From Neoechinorhynchus agilis (taxonomy: Eukaryota > Acanthocephala): 64,000 nucleotides of DNA. Each line of letters starts with the position of its first letter. Position 1 is the first letter of the stretch. The position numbers and the translations under genes were made by a program. The DNA is taken from contig CM121343.1 in NCBI GenBank assembly GCA_051530055.1, forward strand, positions 682,001 through 746,000, read 5' to 3'. Below, piece by piece: positions 62,187 through 64,000 of the stretch. Under the pieces are notes generated by a model that worked only from the letters and a program-made list of their open reading frames with translations, did no database searches and was not told the DNA's origin.

Positions 62187-62366
62187 TTGTCGATAGGAGA
62201 AAATAAATGAAATTAAGAATTTATTGATTTGATATTTCGATCCACTATCTCGGATTTATTCGCAGCGAATAAAACACTTACAATCGCTGAAGAAGATCCG
62301 AGATAGTGGATCGGAATATCAAATCAATAAATTCTTAATTTCATTTATTTTCTCCCATCAACAAAT
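62187..62366. repeat. Foldback element (arms about 80 bp)
   Basis: GAGAAAATAAATGAAATTAAG ... GATCCACTATCTCGGAT mirrors ATCCGAGATAGTGGATCGGA ... TTTCATTTATTTTCTC almost perfectly, with the loop GCGAATAAAACACTTACAAT. Family member also in GPCR intron 7. Confidence 0.9.
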
Positions 62367-62938
62367 AACAATGAATCAACATAAATATTTTTTTAATAAA
62401 TACTTTTCATCGTGAAGACTTTTAAATAACACTTTTAATCATATACTCCGGTACTTCCTAAAATAAAGACATATTTAACAATGATAAATTTTTACAAACG
62501 TGGAAAATATTCTTTATTTTTTCTTTTCAAAAAGAAATTTAAATAATTTGACTTCATTGTCTCATGAAGGCGTAAACTATTATTCTATCCTGATAACCAA
62601 ACATTGACAGGCTCTTAATAATAAAATGAGAGTTAATCCTCCAACTCCGCCTTAAATAGCTAACAAATGACCAATATGAATAGCGCCTGTTAAAACTGAT
62701 GGCAGCAGGTGTTTATTTTCTTTTCAAGTGACATCCAAGTATAGACAGTTGATGGCACTCATGTGCTAGCAATCTTAGGTGAGGAAATAAAAGGAAAGAT
62801 GTATTTAGATTTTTTGCCTTTTCTATACAAACACTCATAGATCCGATGATGTTGTTGTTAATGATGATGATGATGACGATGGTCGTGGTGGTGATGGTTT
62901 AGTGGCTTATTTACATGCCAGTTTAGAATTTGGTCTTT

Positions 62939-64000
62939 TTAGCGTATTTGAGGGTTGTTATTGGGATCCTCGAAACCGCAGTTTCCATTATTTGTGGTGT
63001 ACATTCCATAAACCGAAGAATCTGAATTTTGCATTGAGTTGCTCGGTTGCAAGATTTGACAATGTTCTTGTGTTCGCAGTGATGTTACATTTTGAGGATA
63101 ATATTGGTTTGGATCGTATTGCTGTTGATGAGCAGATTGTGAAATAGCTGCCGCATTCACGTCTTGGCTAGGAATTATGCGTTGAGCATTGGAAGCAGGA
63201 TTATAACCATTGGGAGCAAGCGGTCGCCAGTGATGATGGTGGTGGTGGTGGTAAGAACTGATATCGACAGGTCCAATATGACCATTGGCAAGTTCATTTG
63301 AAATAGGACTCGCAGCAATCATCGGCACAGCACTTCTGCTCATCTCTCGAAGCTAGAAAAAAGAATGGAAGATGTTGGTATTAATTATAAATAAGGACGA
63401 AATTATATTAAGGCATGTGAGCCTGAAGAAGTCACTAGACATCCTAAGCTCCAGGGATACAATGATGGCATTTCGATGATAATGCAATCACGTTCTCCAA
63501 TCTGTCTCTATAAATATTTTAAATGGAATTAAATAATGGCATTATGGATCGTGCTTAGTGGTGCCCTGGGATCATCAATGTATATGTACTCACCCGTTCT
63601 TGTTCTTGAAGTTGTTTTATCATCAATGAACGCTTCTTGTCTTTACATCTCTTATTTTGAAACCAAACACGGATTACTCTAGGAGTTAAGCCCGTCATCT
63701 CACAAAGCTGCTCTTTCATTAATGCATCCGGGCGAGGATTGTTGTTGTAGCATGTTCGGAGTGTCTGCAGTTGCTTTTCGTTCAAAACAGTCCGAACACG
63801 AGTTGTTTTGGGCTTTTTAGCTAAATTAACAGCCTGACCTAAATCATTATCAGTCTTCGTTTCACTTTCAACAGTTGCTAAATTTTTTGAAGAGAAAAAT
63901 ACAATTAGTCAATAATCTAAATAACTTAGCAGCCCTACATTTACTTTCACTTTTTATTGATAATTGTTTTGGTTGGTTTTCCATCGATGGCCAATCTTTC
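62939..64000 (-). CDS. Isl1: LIM-homeobox transcription factor Islet, 3' exons
   Basis: Nuclear transcription factor for motor-neuron and other fates (Drosophila tailup). Three exons are visible: 63945 to the window edge, 63594-63877 and 62939-63352, all in phase. The homeodomain follows [16 protein letters not shown] and contains [32 protein letters not shown], nearly identical to ISL1/ISL2, which fixes the subfamily. After it comes [12 protein letters not shown], then [10 protein letters not shown], the conserved post-homeodomain motif, and a His-run (about HHHHHHH) and Gln/Asn-rich tail ending NNNPQIR. The LIM domains lie beyond the window. Orthology to the ISL1/tailup group is certain; the choice of a vertebrate symbol is for convenience. 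Confidence 0.93.

Larger units (their letters stand above)
59933..62938. other. 3-kb intergenic, repeats only
   Basis: No gene seen. It holds a dispersed-repeat copy, an R2-like fragment and a foldback element (listed separately), and a TGATGA-type microsatellite at about 62845-62895 in the likely 3' UTR of the Islet gene. Confidence 0.4.

Overview
The window is eukaryotic, AT-rich, metazoan nuclear DNA. The genes are intron-split, with many introns of only 40-50 nt (GTF3C5-like 40, ARF6-like 44 and 44, cadherin 42, class C GPCR 44-65, EndoU about 43-47). Their products are animal families: cadherin, LIM-homeobox Islet, GPR158/179-type receptor, ceramide transfer protein. The closest recognisable relatives are arthropod-like, so a small-intron ecdysozoan such as a mite is my best guess, but the species cannot be fixed from sequence alone.

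Layout: 1-996 (-) 5' part of a TFIIIC subunit 5 gene; 1262-2395 3' end of an R2-like LINE; 3.2-4.4 kb 353-bp satellite; 6.66-7.9 kb a foldback element followed by an array built from it; 9.3-11.4 kb (+) a short cadherin; 12.1-13.2 kb nested SINEs and a long palindrome; 14.6-17.1 kb (-) a PDZ protein; 17.6-19.4 kb a two-class tandem array; 21.7-23.8 kb (-) ceramide transfer protein; 24-26 kb foldback elements; 26.3-28 kb satellite; 28.07-30.34 kb LINE copy A; 31.3-32.3 kb R2-like fragments; 32.5-33.3 kb (+) KANSL2-like gene; 33.4-36.1 kb 125-bp array; 36.5-37.1 kb (-) ARF6-like GTPase; 37.3-40.0 kb 184-bp array; 41.1-45.5 kb satellite interrupted by an RTE LINE; 46.0-47.9 kb (-) EndoU gene; 48.9-49.4 kb R2-like fragment; 50.9-54.1 kb (+) GPR158/179-like receptor; 54.6-58.2 kb LINE copy B; 59.3-59.9 kb (+) unknown acidic coiled-coil protein; 62.9-64.0 kb (-) 3' part of an Islet LIM-homeobox gene.

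The genes do not form a pathway; they are unrelated housekeeping, signalling and developmental genes separated by repeats. The most unusual content is in the repeats: five distinct tandem arrays in 64 kb, one of which appears to have grown out of a foldback transposon, and a pair of LINE copies that are almost identical except for one clustered divergent block. The gene models were assembled by hand from reading frames and splice sites. No alignment, expression data or database search was available.
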